A DNA stretch of 64,000 nucleotides, taken from positions 1,515,501 to 1,579,500 of the forward strand of contig BSDZ01000015.1 of NCBI GenBank assembly GCA_030268105.1, given 5' to 3'. Shown here piece by piece: positions 22,352 through 36,027 of this stretch. Positions within the stretch are counted from its first letter, which is position 1, and every line of letters begins with the position of its first letter. This DNA comes from Volvox africanus. Its lineage: Eukaryota > Chlorophyta > Chlorophyceae > Chlamydomonadales > Volvocaceae. Both the position numbers and the translations under genes were made by a program. Below the pieces are notes generated by a model. It worked only from the letters and a program-made list of their open reading frames with translations. It ran no database searches and was not told where the DNA came from.

Positions 22352-24587
22352 CGCACCGACGACGACAAGAATCGATATAGCCGCTGCTGCAGCCGCTGCG
22401 TGTGAAGGCACAGGTGCAGCGGTGCGAGTGGTAGTGGGGCGGGGTAATGAAGGCGAGTTGGCAGCGCCGCCGCCGCCGTCAGCGACAGCGGCCGAGGTGG
22501 CGGAGGTGACTTCGGGCCAGCTGTGGTTTGCTGCGGCGGAGGCGGTTGGGAGATGGGCCGCCGATGCTTCGCCGCGATCCGGAGCTTTTCCGCCGATATC
22601 GCCTGTGGAGGCGGAAGTTGGAGACGGTGGGAATGGGGATGAAGCGGCCGTCAGCGACGAGGACGATGGCGGCGAGGTTGGTTTCGGGGTTTAGGGTTTT
22701 ATTTTATATCTTAAAGCGTTGTCGTACATTTTTTTCTGTAAAGGGGCCACTCTTCTTCACGAGGACAGTGTGTATCTCTCAAACCAAAAATCTCAAAAGG
22801 CAGTGATGTACGGCATAGCCTTATGGGTGTGAAAGAGCTAGATGTACGGCATACCCTTATGGGTGTGAAAGAGCTAGATGTACGGAGGTTGTTAGCTGAC
22901 AACTTGAAAGCGGCTGCGGCTGCGTTCCCGACCAACTCTGCGTGTGTTTGTCAAATGTTGTTTTGCAGTGGCGGTTGCAAAACGCGGGCAGGAGTGGTGG
23001 CAGGGAGCCTCGGTCCCGCAAGCGCTTCTTCTCATCGCAGGTACGGCAACCCTTATACGGCATATGTACTGCATGGACCTTGTTGATATGGATAGCAATG
23101 GAGGGATCATGAGGCCAGCGTTACCACCCTACTGGCATTGTTTGAATGATGTGATATGGAGGTATAGGTATGACCGCAATAGACCCATGGGTCCGCTGTG
23201 ATCACAGATCCTCATGTCACACCACCCAGGTCAGCAGCTGGATGCCGAGCACGGGAGGTGGAATAAAGGCGTTCGTAGATTACGTCATAGGGTTCATAGG
23301 ATACGTAAGCAGGAGGAGCGAAAAGGCAGAGCACCCAGGGGTCACAGAAACCCAAGAAGTGATTGAGGCGTGGGGAATAAAGGATGGAGGGCTCCAAACC
23401 TCCAATGAGCAGCTGAGCCTGGAGGGGAGTGGAAGGGAGGGCGGAGGGGCAACAGACCCTGCGGTACAGTAGGCCACGTGTGTAATCATATCTCGCCCCC
23501 CCTATCGTCCTTTCGTGTCCATATCGACGCCTCACATCCGCTCCCGTTGCTGCCGCTGCCCGCATCTCAGGAGCTTGAGGCATTGGTGGCCGGAGTGGAG
23601 ACGTACGGCGAGAACAACTGGGCCATGCTGAGGTCGTGTACGCCCCTGCTGCGAGGTCGGACGGAGGTACGGCGGAAGACTGGCGCACGCGGGCAGGGGG
23701 ACAGGGGCAGGGGGGCAGGGGAGGAGGTGGATTGATAGCGGGACATGTGGTGGGGGAGCCGTTGGTGTGCGCTTTGTGTTTGTATGCGAGTATATAGTTA
23801 GTTTGTGTGTGTGTGTGTGTTTGGGGGGGGGTTCTGTGTGTTTTGAACATTTGTTATTCGTGGGACAGCCATCACCAGGATGCGTTTAGTACGGCAGCGG
23901 GATCGTTCACCTGTGACTACGGTATTGGTCAGAAGCAGTGGCAGTGATACCACGATGCACATACACATACACACACAGACACACAGACACACAGACAATC
24001 ACATTCACACAGACACACAGACACACAGACAATCACATTCACACAGACACACAGACACACAGACAATCACATTCACACAGACACACAGACACACAGACAA
24101 TCACATTCACACAGACACACAGACACACAGACAATCACATTCACACAGACACACAGACACACAGACACACAGACAATCACATTCACACAGACACACAGAC
24201 ACACAGACAATCACATTCACACAGACACACAGACACACAGACACACAGACACACAGACAATCACATACACACACATCGCAATGCACTGACTCGTACTTCT
24301 TGCGACTGCAGTCGGGTCTCCATCAGAAGTGGCGGGCGCTGGTCAGGCAGATGGAGAGCAACTGGAGGAGCGGGCGCCAGAAGCCGCCGTCGAACCTACA
24401 GGCGCGAATCGCCGCTGTCCGGTTCACATCTGGAAGGATGGCGGCGGTAGCGTGGAAGGCCGTGGCGGCTGCGGCGGTGCCATCGGGCGGCAGTGCGTAC
24501 ATGGACGTGGATGTGCTGGATGGCGCTAAGGGTCAATCTGCGCCGCTGCGGGTGGGGGACGAAGGGGGAGGGGAGACGCAGCCGTAG
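19297..24587 (+). CDS. Protein with two U-box-like modules and a C-terminal telobox-type Myb/SANT domain, 6 exons
   Basis: Predicted exons 19297-19510, 19776-20267, 20812-22676, 22969-23040, 23571-23666 and 24312-24587 add up to 1005 codons with all phases matching. The donor at 22677 (GTTGGT) is the weakest; an alternative in the same phase is 22689. The first module, [16 protein letters not shown] to YGVRPLTG, and the second, [16 protein letters not shown] to YGTHPQTG plus [14 protein letters not shown], have the CPxS...MxDP...P.T pattern of U-box E3 ligase domains. Exon 3 then encodes about 590 low-complexity residues rich in Ala, Gly and Pro. Exons 4-6 give a Myb domain: [27 protein letters not shown] and [13 protein letters not shown], resembling plant telobox (TRF-like) Mybs but with the LKDKW helix changed to LHQKW. 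Inference: a nuclear DNA-binding protein with ubiquitin-ligase-like modules. Whether the U-boxes are active, or the Myb binds telomeric DNA, cannot be read from the sequence. Confidence 0.8.
20452..20731. repeat. (CCCTCT)n hexanucleotide microsatellite in the U-box/Myb gene
   Basis: About 280 bp of CCCTCT inside intron 20268-20811. Its left flank (TTATATTTTTTCATCTACAA) resembles the flank of the array at 1508. Open frames across it are repeat artefacts. Confidence 0.97.
22805..22885. repeat. 36 bp tandem repeat, just over two copies
   Basis: Units begin at 22805, 22841 and 22877 with GATGTACGG, and contain CCTTATGGGTGTGAAAGAGC. The repeat lies in intron 22677-22968 of the U-box/Myb gene. Confidence 0.85.
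23952..24268. repeat. 34 bp minisatellite rich in ACACAGAC
   Basis: A 34 bp unit containing CAATCACATTC followed by ACACAGAC repeats recurs at about 23996, 24030, 24064, 24098 and 24132. Later units are lengthened by whole 8 bp ACACAGAC blocks (next start 24174). It lies in intron 23667-24311 of the U-box/Myb gene, just before the last exon. Confidence 0.93.
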
Positions 24588-25102
24588 TGGGATAAATGGG
24601 TCTATGTGGGGGAGGGCAAGGGGGGAGTGGTGGACGACCAGGCGGGGGAGTGACCGGGCGTGAAGGTGATAGCGGTGAAGAGACCTAGACTCTCCTAGAG
24701 CCAGGGTGTGTGTCAATGTGTGTGTATGTGTCAACTTTAACATCACCGAAAGAATCCCTATGGGGGAGTGGGGGGTCGGGGGGAGCGATGATGCCCTGCT
24801 GTGGTGAGGTCCTTAATACATTTTAGATTACATTGTATCACATAAAATTATTTAAAATTTAATTTTTAATTCATATTTTATATTTACAACATCTTCAGCT
24901 TTTTTACTATAGGGGTTATATTGTATTTGACACACACATGGAGGCGGTATCACTTAAATGATGTGAAACATCATATCATGTATTGCTGCCCCTCTGCAGG
25001 TGTACTGCACTGCAGCTTTCCATTCTTACCTTTGTGTTCAGGATGTCGGATCTAACCGCCTCATCGGTTTCGTTCCCGGATCTGCACCTCTGTCGATGAC
25101 AG
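24588..25102. other. Interval between the two Myb-like genes, possibly including unresolved 5' exons
   Basis: No exon could be phased. The next gene must begin here if it is separate, yet I find no convincing ATG exon that joins in frame to the exon at 25103. An ATG in TTCAGGATGTCGGATC (about 25040) runs into a stop after 18 codons. A TGTAA poly(A) signal for the upstream gene was not seen. Confidence 0.4.
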
Positions 25103-28018
<2,916 letters not shown>

Positions 28019-30763
28019 GGCAAATGGGGAGGGCGTCCACAGGGAGGGTCCTTCAGGACGGCGGATAAGAGGCGGGTAATAGGAGGTGGCAAGAGAAGCC
28101 TTGGTTGGGGCGCTACAGTGCTACAGGTTGGCATAATATAGCGGAGCCTGTGCAAACTATCTTTTTACCACCATGGAACAGGCACTGGTTTATGAGGACA
28201 GAACAAACAACAGCAGCCAGATACCAAACAGGCATACAAATCAGGAGATACAGCAACGTGCAGAGCAATCCGGGTGATACAGATATATTTATATTTCCGT
28301 AACCCCATCTTCACCCAGCTGGGGTCCCTCTTCGGGTTACATCATAACATAACATGTGAAAACATAGCGCTGCAGATGATTTAATGGAACACTGTTGAAA
28401 GGGCCACTATCCATAGCTTTGTTGCAGTCGGCCCCCTCTCCAACTGTTGGGTGGGGGTGGGGGGGGGTATGGGAATAATGGGTCGGGGCCACACGAAAAT
28501 CCTCCGTAAAAGAGCACTACAAAGTCGATCGGTGGGGTCGGTAGAAGTAATGCTGGTGACAAATAACGAAGTTTCGTTGGTGCTAAGTGGCGGCGGGGGT
28601 TGCGATTATCAGGCTGGCTGGAATGACACGGTGAGGGAAAGACTGTCGCTGTGCTGCAAAGGCGCAGCAGCAGCTGCATGCTGTACTGCCCTGTGCTGTG
28701 CAGTTCGTCACCACGGCGGACGCGCTCGTTTCATCCCCGCAGGCGGTGGCTGGAGGGGGCGTGAGGGAAGGAGGGCGGGCTCCGGAAACGGGAACCGTTA
28801 CGTGATTAACGGGTCTTAGTGGATGTGTGTACAGGATGGCCTGTTAGGGACGCAACCAGCTCCCCCGGGGGGTGGAATGGTGTTTCTGGGTTAAGTCCTA
28901 CGCCGTATTGCCGGTCGGGTTCAGCTGAGCTGCAATTGAGTCGTAGGACTGGACGGTATGGACCAGTCCTATGACCGGGGACGACAGGGACCTTGCCCAT
29001 GTATATTTTTGCCAATATGGTGTGTTTAGCTGCTGGAGCTCAGCTCGCGAGTTTTATGGGTGAAACCCCAAGAAGTATGTCCCCGACGCGCACAGCTCTG
29101 CCCTAGCTGCTGCGGCATCTGTATATACTCCCAATTGCACAGCGGCATTGTTATTTATTGTGGATGGGAGTGTCACGTGTTTTCACTGCCCTCCTCCACC
29201 CTACCGGGTACGACATCGTGTAAACATCCGTACAATGCGCTGTTGAGCTGCCCGGCTTGACCACCTTTCCCCAGGAACGACTGATACTCACGACATGAAC
29301 CCACCTCCCCACCTACCAAGAAACATTTACATATCGTATATGATAACTAATATCATTATATTATTATACTTTTACTCTTTCGCTGCGACCCGGCGTGGCC
29401 GCTGCAGTGAGCAGTGGTGGTGAATTGGACTGGGATCAACCCGGGGCGAGATGATGTGGTGGTGCAAAGCCAAAACAAAACGAAGCACAATACGACGCAA
29501 CAAAACAAAAATAATCACTCTTCCATGTGTGTGTATGTATGTGTAGTGCATATGTGTATGTGTAGATCGTATAGATAAAATGAAACAAACACCTTTGCGC
29601 AGCCGCAGCCGCAGCCGCAGCCGCAGCAGTGGGTCGTGGTTCTGGAGGTGCTTCCCTTGCGATAAAAGAATACATAACTTGGGGGCGCATAGAAATGGGG
29701 TCATGATGGGGTTCATCTCGACCCCTTAACCACCAACACATACACGCACACACACCGTTGGCTGGACTAAAACACTTCAGACGGCCCCTGTGCGCAAACA
29801 TGCGTCCCTCCCCCCGTCCTCCCCTTCTCCCTCCACGAGGCACACCACCCTATTCCCCACAACGGAAAAATCTTCCAAGAGCGAACCTGGGCAAGACGAA
29901 TCGTAAAAAATAAAAGTGAAAATGCTAAAAGTAGATTAAAAAAATACTTTCAATGAACTTTCCAGAAACTCTCCATCCCGCCCCTGGAGTCATCTCTCGC
30001 CATATCCTGGCCTGTGTCTTATAAACCTAATTGCCAATCAAGATCTTTCAAAGCCGGGTATGATCCTCCATACCGACGACGACCCGACGACCCCATACGT
30101 TCGCGTCGCCCCAACCTGCCCCGAGTGTGCGGCCAAGCACGCTGCTGGCGGCCTGGGTGCAGCCGTAAGCCTCCTGAGCCCACACACTTCGGTCTGATGC
30201 AGAATCCATGAAGATCGCAAAGCAAAAGACGAATAGTACCTCGCCAAGGGCCAATTTCCGAAGTTTTCCATAACAGCCGGCAGATCGTTCCCTCCCAACA
30301 CCATGCACTTGTTCCGCAGCGTTCACCCCCCCCTTTCATTATACACCAGTTTTAGGCTGCTTCTTTAATACTGATGATGTAGCTACCCAAACATTAAGTA
30401 CTCCGGCGATACTCGTTTCTTAAAGCCGAGTACTGTGTAGGACCTAGTAGGCTGAGCCGATGCTGACGAATGCTGAGTACCATGTTCAGTAGCAACGCTC
30501 TGACCATAAGGCCCCTTATCATGAACCCTAAACTTCCCCAACTCGTACCTTATCCATTGAGACTATCTATATGCTGAAGAGGTTCGCGTCGCACCCCGAC
30601 GCCGCATTACAGGGACCTGTCCGGAAGTGCACGTGCTGGAGCCTGGGCCCCTTCCCCCTCTCCCTCCCTCCCCCTCTCCCTCCCTCCCTCCCTCCCTCCC
30701 TCCCTCCCTCCCTCCCACTCCCTTTGTCTCTTCTTGGAATGGGTGGGTTGTTCGCGCAGAGGA
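28019..30763. other. Convergent intergenic region, no supported gene
   Basis: It lies between the 3' ends of the plus-strand Myb-like gene and the minus-strand oxidase gene. I see a GCAGCC run near 29600, a G-rich tract near 28450-28465, and a CTCCCTCC pyrimidine tract at about 30655-30720. No ORF has recognisable motifs. Confidence 0.5.
30607..30611 (-). promoter_or_regulatory. Candidate TGTAA polyadenylation signal of the oxidase gene
   Basis: TTACA on the plus strand reads TGTAA on the minus strand, about 150 bases after the stop codon of the oxidase gene, a normal distance for volvocine poly(A) signals. Confidence 0.45.
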
Positions 30764-32352
30764 TCAAGGAGGTGGATGTTCCAGTCGGACCCAAACCGCA
30801 GAAGAATAGATGTCGCCGCTGAGGAGGAAGAGCATGTACATGCCGGGAGGAGCGATGTTGGCGTTGGGGGGCCCGGCCACAGTCAGTACGCCTCCCGGAG
30901 CTGCCTCTCCATTGAGTTTCTCGACTGAATCGTTGTAAGATGCCGCCGCAGCGGCGCCGCCGGCGGCGGCAGCAGCAGCACCAGGGCCAGCCCCCCTGGC
31001 GCTAATGCCACTGCTACTGCTACTGCTACTGCTACTGCTACTGCTGTTCTTCAAGCTGTCTACAACCGATGTGTAAGATTCGGGTGATAACTTCGCGGGC
31101 TTTCCCGGGCCTTCATGATTCTCTCTGCCAATAGGACCCCAATCGCTGAGGATCCCAAGTCCAACTAACCTTTGGTTCATGTCGTACGAGTGAGTGCACG
31201 AGCACGGCGCCATCAGTACGACACGCGTGATTTTTGGGTATGGCTGAGCGGTGGTAGTGGCAGTGGCGACAGCGGCGGGAAAGCTGTAGGCGATGTCGTA
31301 CGGTTTGTCGTACGACATGACCTCGCCCTGTACCAGCTCAATGCGCGGTCTTGCAGCATCATTGAAGATGTACGGCGGCGAGAAGATCTCTAGCCGATAA
31401 TCGGTTTTTCCGGTTGGTGATGGGTCGTACGACCAGGCAGGATCCAAGAAGAAACGATGGCAGCGGTCGCAGCCCGCCACGAGTATCGTGCCGTTGGTGG
31501 TTAGGCAGGCGGTTGAGTGATACATCCGAGGAATGCGGGACAAAGCCAGCCGGCGGAATCGTGACCCATGGGGCAGATCTGGGTCGTACAGATCCGCGAA
31601 GAGAACTGGGTAATTCGCCCGGCTGTCGCCTCCGCTGGCAGAGTCGCCCGCAAGCCCCTCCTGTGAATATTAATAGAAATAAGTCTTAGGTAAAGCCGTC
31701 AGTTCCTGTTTGCTAAAGTGGTTAGCAGATGTTATTGGGGTCCTCAAACTCTCCCCCACCCATGCTCTCCCCCTATTGTACACGCAATCAAACTTAAACA
31801 GCATTATTAGGCAATCGCCGTCGCCCATAGCCTTTCCCTTTTCCCTTTCCCGTCTTGGTCCGATTTATGGTAGCACCGTCGTACACTTTCCTGGAGTCGT
31901 ACGTACCCGGGCGCCGTTCAAGACGACCACTTTTCCGTTGGGTAGCAGCACTGAGTCACCCATCAAGCGTCCCATGCTCATGGACTCCTCTGTCCACCCC
32001 TCGAATGTATAATTCCCCGCTGCTTTGTCGTACGTCAATCGCAGGCGTTGAGCTGCCCGGGTAGCCACCGTGGACAGGTTCCGTACAGCCCGCTCCGCCT
32101 GGCCTCCAAACAGCATGATCTCAACCTAGCGGGTCGAAATAAGAGAGAAAGCAGCCCATGAAGTCCACGAAGCCTCCGGTGTCCATCTTGGGATTGGGGG
32201 TCTGATAATCTGCTCTCAGATCGAGAGATCTACGTTTTTGCGTTCATCCGTACATACCCCCACATGCTGGCCTTCCCCCAAACAAAACACATACACATAC
32301 ACCCACACCCACACCCACACCCACGCCCACACCCACACCCACGCCCACACAC

Positions 32353-32413
<61 letters not shown>

Positions 32414-35400
32414 TACATATACACATACACATACACATACACACCCACACCCATACCCACACCCACACCCACACCCACACCCACACCCACGCCCACACAC
32501 ATACACATACACATGCACATACACATGCACATGCACATACACATACACATACACATAAGACCCAGCTACATGTCTGTCTGTAATATACACGCACGCGCGC
32601 ATTACACAAGCCTCTCACGACTCATCTATATTTCATAAAACACACACACATATATATATATATATACAAACACAATATTTGAGATTTGTGTATATAATTA
32701 TAATATATGATATGCTTTTATGCACATACACATACGTGTACATATACACACGATGGCGGATGCAAACCTGCAACCGGATCCTCCAGCGACACACGCACAC
32801 ACTCACCTGGTAGTCACGCTCTGGGTACAGCCCCAACATGACGCTGGTCCCCGTGAAGGGGTACTGCGTGGAGCCGTACCCGCGCAGTCTGGGGACTGGC
32901 TGGGTCCAGGTGTTGTTTGTCCAATTCAGGATCCAACCCGTACGGCCACAGAATGTGAATAGCAGCCCCGAGGGCAGTACGTAGTTGAAGGGGTAATAGA
33001 CCTGCGTCCACAAAGCCGCATGCAAAATGTGTGTTTAGTGGGTACTTGGGTTGGAATTGAGAGGGGGGAATCGGATATATAATGGGTGATGCGTGTGTGT
33101 GTTTTGCTTGTACGGAAGTAGGAAAACAAACGGAGCGGGGCAGAGGAGGAAAGCGGAGATGGAAATCGTAAAAGTTTTGGTAGGGCGGCAAGTATAAGAA
33201 TTACACAGGCTTTGGAGAAGGTTTATTATTGTTATGAAAGACGTTAAGCAGATTAAAGTCAATTTGCTTTTTGTTAAAGCTTTCTGTTATTGGTTGGTTG
33301 CAGCAGTTGTTGGTTGCTGCAAACATGATTGAGCCCCCCTCTGATTTACCCCTGCTAATGAGTGTATATGTGATGCTATGTGTGTGTGTGTGTGTGTGTG
33401 AGTGCGCGTGTGCGTGTGCGTGCGTATGTGTGTTGGGGGTTGGCGGGTATGGGTAACGAATGTACGACCTGGGTGTGACACGAAATAGACGAGCCTTATG
33501 CGACTTGAAACTTAAGATCTGGATTAAATTTATCATTTAATAGTTAATTTAAAGCTATGAGCTGCTATGGTAAAAGAAACAACTCGCCTGTTGCGCGCTG
33601 TCCAGGTAAGCCGATCGCATGGCGTACGGCTTCAACTGATATGAGGAATGGTCGTACAGCTCCCAGAACTGGTTGTTCGCGGTCCCAGCGCCCACTCCCT
33701 GCGTACCTCCCATGATGAGCACTTTGCCGTTGGGCAGCAGTGTAGCGGTCGGGTACCTGCATCGTCGGGTCGCAAGGGGGGAGACCATGCGACTATCCCG
33801 GTTGGGCTGTACGAGCAGAAAACCGGGGGATTCCAGCGGCCGTATTATATATAAGACACTTAGAAGCGTTGGGACTGGGCTAGGTACCGCGGGAGGTTCG
33901 GAGGCTGCACACTGACACTGGTCTGGTGGTATTTGGGAGGGAGCGGACCGTTTCGATGCGTCCGTCCGTCCTATCGTACGTAAGTCTTTTCATCTGTCCA
34001 TCCGTCCATCCGTCCATCCGTCCATCCGTCCATCCGTCCATCCGTCCATCCGTCCATCCGTCCATCCGTCCATCCGTCCATCCGTCCATCCGTCCATCCG
34101 TCCATCCGTCCATCCGTCCATCCGTCCATCCGTCCATCCGTCCATCCATCCATCCGTCCATCCGTCCATCCGTCCATCCGTCCATCCGTCCATCCGTCCA
34201 TCCGTCCATCCGTCCATCCGTCCATCCGTCCATCCGTCCATCCGTCCATCCGTCCATCCGTCCATCCGTCCATCCGTCCATCCGTCCATCCGTCCGTCCA
34301 TCCATCCGTCCGTCCATCCGTCCGTCCGTCCGTTCGCCCAGATGGGCTTATTACATAACCACCATCCTCGGCCTACTGACCGCGTCAATTACCCCCTCCT
34401 CTGTCCGAGTTTTCAAACGCACTCACCAACGTTTCCAGCCCATGTCACGAACTTTACGCAATTGTAAATCAGTGCACGAGCGGTTGAATGTACGAATAGA
34501 GCGCATCCCATCGGGATAACCAGCGTTAGCCTGAGACGGGGGAGGAAAGGGGAGGAGGGATTGAGGTTGAGTGCTAGACACGGGGAGGGGAGGGGGGTTC
34601 AGACGAGCGCATGTGCACACACATGCAGGAGCACGGACGTATGAAATTACAAACTTCTTTCTAAGTAATACCGGTAAACTGAAAACATCAAGATCCAGGG
34701 CTGCTCGGAGCCGAATGGCGAACTTCGATTGTGGCCAGGGGAAGGGCTTGCGACGACCTTTCGTCACTCAAGGACGTCACGTTACGACTGTACGACAACG
34801 CAGTCGAACGCAACAATCCACCATCGTGTGATGCAAGCTCGCCCATGTGTGACAAGCTCGTCACATAAATCTAAACCCTAACCGGCATAGGTTAACACCA
34901 AATCAAACTACCTGATGTCCGCCAACTACCAATAGGTCCCCGGATCGAAGGAAGGTATGTCCCGCACAGAACAGCCCATCGGGTGAAGCTACGTGAGTCC
35001 AGCGGCGGGTGGGCAGGTCCAGGAAACCAGCAATGGTGCGACTACCATCAGGGTGGCGACCCGAGGGTCGCTCCATGAAGAAAAATCGGTCCGTACCGGG
35101 TACGGCAAGCAGATGTACAGCAATCATCATGGCATTGCCAATGAAATGAAAGCGGCCAATCTCTGCAGCGGGTGCGGGCGGCAGTGGTGAAGGTGTGTTT
35201 ATGGGCCGTCGGGGAGTGGGTTGTTGCGGCGGCCATGCGGGCTCATCATCTGCTTCACCGTCGGCGACGTCGGCTTCAACGGATTCCGGTAGGCCGTTTT
35301 TCGATATGTCAACCTTGTTAGCTTGCGAGGGAGGCAGTTGGATGAAGCTGGGTCTGGGGCTGGGAGGAGGGGATGGCGGTGGTGGTGATGGCGGTGGCGG

Positions 35401-36027
35401 GGATGGCGGTGGAGGAAATGGCGGTGGCGGGGATGGTGGTGATGGAGATGGCGGTGATGGGGATGGGCGAGGCGGCTGGGGGCTGGGAGGTTGGGGCTGG
35501 GGGGGTTTGGGTGGACGCGGAGTCAGTGGAGTTCGCGGTCTGGTTGGAAGTCGTGGTGGTCGCGGCGGGAGGGACGGAGGTCGGTTTGGAGATGGAGTTC
35601 GCGGCAAAGACCGGAGACGGGGGCTGATATTTGGGGAACTTTGGCGCAGCGGTGGAAGAGAGCGTGAGTTGACGTTCTGGGGTTCAGCGGCACCTGGGAG
35701 TTGAAGCGGTCCGGGAGGAGATTGCAGTTGGTGCGGCGAATGGACAGCGCGTTCAGTGCTTTGATCGCTGCTGCTTGGGTTTTCCACGGGTTGTGAGCTA
35801 GCTGCGTGGTTACCGTTAAGTCTGATGTTTGAAGGGTAGTCAGTTGCTAAGGGAAAGCGGGGCCCAGCGAAGGAGTTCGCGACCGACGACAGCCGCGGCG
35901 GCTCTGCACTGACGATAGTAAACCGTGTGGCGGATGATAAAATGAAAATAAATAAAATATTAATTCCGAGCTTTCCAGAAGTCTCACTGTAGAACCTTAG
36001 AGATCGTTGGCGAGATGCCGCCCGCAT
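30764..36027 (-). CDS. Secreted glyoxal/galactose oxidase-like copper radical oxidase with proline-rich N-terminal region, 6 exons
   Basis: Minus-strand exons 36027-34912, 34530-34427, 33756-33588, 33001-32807, 32125-31907 and 31660-30764 give 899 residues with no frame error. Residues about 20-41 form a hydrophobic signal sequence ([15 protein letters not shown]). Residues about 120-240 are Ser-Pro rich with [10 protein letters not shown] runs, as in pherophorin-type matrix proteins. The oxidase part then follows: the crosslink Cys in GLFCAGHTF, the crosslink Tyr in [20 protein letters not shown] (built across an exon junction), the Tyr-His copper pair in RMYHSTACL, and the last His ligand in [12 protein letters not shown]. 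This is the full glyoxal oxidase/galactose oxidase set, so the enzyme is probably active, oxidising an aldehyde or primary alcohol to acid or aldehyde with release of hydrogen peroxide. A C-terminal DUF1929-like beta domain ends in WVRLEHPPP and carries a Ser/Ala/Gly-rich loop. Substrate is unknown; location in the extracellular matrix is inferred. Confidence 0.9.
32280..32558. repeat. (ACACAT)n / (ACCCAC)n microsatellite
   Basis: Compound CA-rich array in intron 32806-32126 of the oxidase gene. It alternates two ACCCAC-rich blocks with ACATAC-rich blocks, as if the compound unit had been duplicated. Confidence 0.95.
33994..34334. repeat. (TCCATCCG)n octanucleotide array
   Basis: About 340 bp of an 8 bp unit in intron 34426-33757 of the oxidase gene, with single-unit variants near 34146 and at the right end. 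Open frames across it are artefacts. Confidence 0.97.

Noticed and set aside
23952..24268. CRISPR-like regular repeats
   Set aside because: The 34 bp units are directly adjacent with no unique spacers, in an intron of a nuclear gene.
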